A DNA stretch of 64,000 nucleotides from G963662905 sp963676415. GTDB taxonomy: Bacteria; Bacteroidota; Bacteroidia; Bacteroidales; WRLA01. The stretch lies in the NCBI GenBank assembly GCA_963676415.1, contig OY781097.1, forward strand, positions 2,604,001 to 2,668,000, given 5' to 3'. Below the pieces are notes generated by a model, which was not told the origin of the DNA, made no database searches, and saw only the letters and a program-made list of their open reading frames with translations. The stretch's first letter is position 1; every line of letters starts with the position of its first letter. Below are positions 61,800 to 64,000 of the stretch, in pieces. The position numbers and the translations under genes are program-made.

Positions 61800-61807
61800 T
61801 ACCTTTG
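61800..61807 (+). promoter_or_regulatory. Promoter -7 element before the hemerythrin gene
   Basis: TACCTTTG fits TAnnTTTG and lies 14 bases before the start codon; the -33 element is weak (GTTTTTCC). Confidence 0.5.
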
Positions 61808-61821
61808 TAAAAAAGCAGATT

Positions 61822-62523
61822 ATGTTTCAAAAGAATCAGTTAGTTGTTGATGTGCTGGAAATCAATTCTTTAATGCTTCTTGTTTTGGAGCGTCTGGGTT
61901 TTTATCCGGGCTATCAGGATAAAACTCTGGAGGAGCTTGCTGCAGAAAAAAAAATGAATGTTGCAGTGCTGATTATGCTGCTCAACCTTCATGCAAACAA
62001 AAACTACAAACCCGATTTTGAATTAGTTTTTGATGATGCGGACGTAATCATTGATTATTTGAAAAGTTCACACGCACTTTATACCGAACAGTTGTATCCG
62101 ATATTGCACCGAAGTGTTCAGGATCTTAAAAATACAAACCCTTTGCCGGAAATGAAAATGGTGGAGCGTTTTTTTGATGACTACCTCAGGGAAGCGCGCC
62201 AGCATTTCGATTATGAAAACCATACGGTTTTCCCTTATATCAAATCGCTGCAGCAGAGTATCCGCCGTGGGAAGCGGCACTGCAAAACAGAAGATTATTC
62301 CGTGGATGTATATAAGCAGCACCATGACGATATAGAAGAAAAGCTGGATGACCTGAAAAATTTATTGATCAAACATCTTCCCTCAGGAGATGACTACCCC
62401 AAAAGGCGGCGTGTAATTTTTGACCTGTTTTTTCTGGAACACGATTTGAACGTGCACACCCGTATCGAAAACGATATACTTGTGCCTCTGGTTATGCGCA
62501 TGGAAAAAAGCCTGGCCAAATGA
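61822..62523 (+). CDS. Hemerythrin HHE-domain protein
   Basis: 233 residues. A 60-residue N-terminal part (LERLGFYPGYQDKTLEELA, MNVAVLIMLLNLHAN) resembles the ScdA_N/DUF542 region of iron-sulfur repair (RIC/YtfE) proteins but lacks its Cys. The hemerythrin-like helices carry the di-iron ligands: SSHALYTEQL, FDYENHTVFPYI, YKQHHDDIEEKL and LEHDLNVHTRIENDILVP. Binds a di-iron centre that may sense or handle O2, NO or iron. Overlaps the next regulator by 4 bases (ATGA). A similar pair, a hemerythrin-like gene next to the LuxR regulator CdhR, is known in Porphyromonas gingivalis. Confidence 0.87.
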   Translation: MFQKNQLVVDVLEINSLMLLVLERLGFYPGYQDKTLEELAAEKKMNVAVLIMLLNLHANKNYKPDFELVFDDADVIIDYLKSSHALYTEQLYPILHRSVQDLKNTNPLPEMKMVERFFDDYLREARQHFDYENHTVFPYIKSLQQSIRRGKRHCKTEDYSVDVYKQHHDDIEEKLDDLKNLLIKHLPSGDDYPKRRRVIFDLFFLEHDLNVHTRIENDILVPLVMRMEKSLAK

Positions 62524-63125
62524 TTGCAGTGAAGACACTTATAATAGAACCTTCGGATATAGTCTGCCAAGGGCTAAAGGCTGTTTTGAAACAGTTGCCC
62601 ATTAATAATACTGTGCAGTGTTTTCGGTCTTTTGAAGCTTTTGCCGAAGAAGAAATTGCCCCGGAAAGCATCGACTTGGTGCTGCTGAACCCTGTCGTCT
62701 GCTCTCATTGCTCACAGGTGTTCCACCGCCTTAGTATCCGTTTTGGCAATGCTCCCCTTATTGGCCTGGCCAGTGGGGTTTACGAGCTGGACTTTTGTAA
62801 ACAGCTGGACGACTGTATATACCTTACCGACGAGGCGGGTCATATCATCAATACGATTCATAAACATCTGGAAAACAAGAAGGAAAAACATAATGAAGAA
62901 AACCATCAACTCAGCGATCGCGAAGTGGATGTGGTCAAATTGATGGTTAAAGGGAAATCAAACAAGGAAATTGCTGAAGAGCTTTTTATCAGTATTCATA
63001 CTGTAGTAAGCCACCGGAAAAATATCAGTGCCAAACTGGGCATCAAAACCCCGGCGGCCATAGCTATTTATGCAGTGGCCAAAGGATTGATCAGCATTGA
63101 TGACGCAATGAGTGGAGGAATATAA
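62520..63125 (+). CDS. LuxR-family regulator with degenerate receiver
   Basis: 201 residues. The C-terminal helix-turn-helix is canonical (LSDREVDVVKLMVKGKSNKE, IAEELFISIHTVVSHRKNI). The N-terminal domain has the receiver shape, but the phospho-acceptor position reads LVLLNPVVCSHC (Asn/Pro instead of Asp), and the acidic pair is reduced to IIEPSD, so control by phosphorylation is unlikely. Cys in VVCSHC may serve redox or metal sensing. Translationally coupled to the hemerythrin gene, which could supply the signal. Architecture as in CdhR of P. gingivalis, reported to control hmuY; orthology is inference. Confidence 0.87.
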   Translation: MIAVKTLIIEPSDIVCQGLKAVLKQLPINNTVQCFRSFEAFAEEEIAPESIDLVLLNPVVCSHCSQVFHRLSIRFGNAPLIGLASGVYELDFCKQLDDCIYLTDEAGHIINTIHKHLENKKEKHNEENHQLSDREVDVVKLMVKGKSNKEIAEELFISIHTVVSHRKNISAKLGIKTPAAIAIYAVAKGLISIDDAMSGGI

Positions 63126-63145
63126 ACCTTTCCGTTTAGGTTTTT
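63124..63145 (+). terminator. Weak terminator after the LuxR gene
   Basis: AAACCT (63124-63129) pairs with AGGTTT (63138-63143) followed by a short T-run. Only six base pairs. Confidence 0.4.
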
Positions 63146-63261
63146 ATCACCACAAATAGGGATTTTTTTTTGTTCTAAATACACATTTTTGGGGATTGTA
63201 CAGTGGCCGTCTAAAGGAGACTTTTGCATCAATTATTAATTAAGATTTAAAAGCACTCCAA

Positions 63262-63957
63262 ATGAACCAATTTAAAAAACTTTTTTGGGCACTGGCACTT
63301 GTTAGCCTCTGCTTTACTGCATGTAGCGATGATGACGATGATGATCCCGAACCACAACCAACTCCATCTACGTTTACTTCGCTTGAAAGCCCTTACCTGA
63401 TTTGTGCAAGCCGTAATCCTGGTGGCGTAGGCTTTGATTTTTTCTATGATGGGAAAGCCGGAGGTGCAAATAATATGGATTCCCTTACAGTAACCGATTT
63501 TAAAGCAGATATGGTTATCCGTACTATTAAGGGCGAAAAAGCAGATTCTACCCTTGCCGGAATGCCTTTTATACAGATGTTTAATGGAGCCAAAGCAATC
63601 AATTATTCAGGTGTTGATACTGCCTGCAAAGGTCTTGATAAATATAATGCTTTGTCAATCAGTGATCTGGCTGCCCTGGACTATCAGGTAGATGAAGCCT
63701 CTTTTACACTCGGCGGACTGGAGACCGGAAGCACCGGCAAACCCCTGGTTTCGGCATTAAATGCGCAATATGGCAAGCTTGTAATTGGTGATAAATGGAA
63801 AAGCCCTGCTAAAAATGAAATTGATGGCGATGAGCCTATCTGGGTTTTTCAGCTGACCGATGGCGTGTATGTCAAAATGATCGTAGCTGATTTCCCTGCA
63901 AAACCCGCACCTACAGCAACTGGTTATGTTGATATTAAATGGGAGATTATCGACTAA
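63262..63957 (+). CDS. Lipoprotein, possibly HmuY-like
   Basis: 231 residues. Lipobox FTAC with Cys21 followed by an Asp-rich run and a Pro-rich linker (SDDDDDDPEPQPTP), a signal typical of surface-exposed lipoproteins of Bacteroidota. The mature part is all-beta in look (DSLTVTDFKADMVIRTI, ALDYQVDEASFTLGGL) and ends PIWVFQLTDGVYVKMIVADF ... GYVDIKWEII, a pattern like the end of HmuY haem-binding lipoproteins. The WDIAF motif of HmuY is not seen, so this is only a suggestion. Located 137 bases after the LuxR gene. The window ends 43 bases later. Confidence 0.7.
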   Translation: MNQFKKLFWALALVSLCFTACSDDDDDDPEPQPTPSTFTSLESPYLICASRNPGGVGFDFFYDGKAGGANNMDSLTVTDFKADMVIRTIKGEKADSTLAGMPFIQMFNGAKAINYSGVDTACKGLDKYNALSISDLAALDYQVDEASFTLGGLETGSTGKPLVSALNAQYGKLVIGDKWKSPAKNEIDGDEPIWVFQLTDGVYVKMIVADFPAKPAPTATGYVDIKWEIID

Positions 63958-64000
63958 GTTTTCCTCAATTAATCCCTTATAAAGTTAAGCTTATCAATCT

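Overview
The window comes from a Bacteroidota genome, probably of the Bacteroidales/Marinilabiliales type. The evidence is type IX secretion (T9SS) C-terminal sorting domains, a gingipain-type C25 peptidase, LytTR and LuxR two-component systems, GLPGLI and FISUMP domains, MMPL/LolA-like/beta-barrel export genes, and promoters of the Bacteroidota form (TAnnTTTG at -7). There is no rRNA, CRISPR array or phage. One tRNA-Gly is present.

Layout. 1-0.7 kb: the 3' end of a HydG-like radical SAM gene in which the second Cys of the auxiliary-cluster CxxC is Gly. 1.1-5.6 kb: a large T9SS-secreted ELWxxDGT/Ig-like protein. 6.1-8.8 kb: a TPR histidine kinase and NarL-type regulator. 9.0-15.0 kb: a 1617-residue C25 peptidase gene split by a 1117-bp IS630-type element that inserted at TA; removing the element and one TA restores the frame exactly. 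15.2-17.4 kb: an unusual three-gene operon (stand-alone ABC ATPase, HypB/UreG-like GTPase, Fe-S protein) that looks like a metallocofactor assembly module. 18-20.6 kb: gpmA, a metallophosphatase and a K+ channel. 21.1-21.6 kb: a ParE/RelE-type toxin-antitoxin pair. 21.7-26.5 kb: secreted proteins built from shuffled shared domains. 26.8-33.9 kb: a beta-propeller LytS-type kinase with LytTR regulator, an outer-membrane protein, an N-acetyl sugar amidotransferase homologue and a T9SS cargo protein. 34-38.5 kb: an AAA ATPase, a fused LeuC-LeuD hydro-lyase and a porin. 38.6-43.2 kb: tRNA-Gly, a PNGase F-like protein, and a LiaF-like/LytS/LytTR operon. 43.3-51.0 kb: a segment bounded by about 214-bp inverted repeats, carrying a CoA-disulfide-reductase-like enzyme, a NifX-like protein and a 1578-residue PocR/PAS hybrid kinase. 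51.2-61.7 kb: a TetR regulator, an ABC exporter pair, a methyltransferase, a small membrane protein, and an MMPL/LolA-like/outer-membrane-barrel cassette. 61.8-64 kb: a hemerythrin protein, a LuxR regulator with a degenerate receiver, and a lipoprotein.

How the parts may work together. Matching palindromes (AATGAACA...TGTTC) lie before the ABC pair and before the distant reductase gene, so the TetR regulator probably controls both. The inverted repeats between them suggest that an inversion separated an originally adjacent regulon. The HydG-like protein and the ABC/GTPase/Fe-S trio may belong to one undescribed metallocofactor pathway; that is inference. The intergenic spaces are rich in small foldback elements: a structured 209-bp candidate MITE, a TTAGTGCC-ended family, an 85-bp TAAAATGCAAACAAA-ended element in two copies, and a nested foldback at 57 kb.
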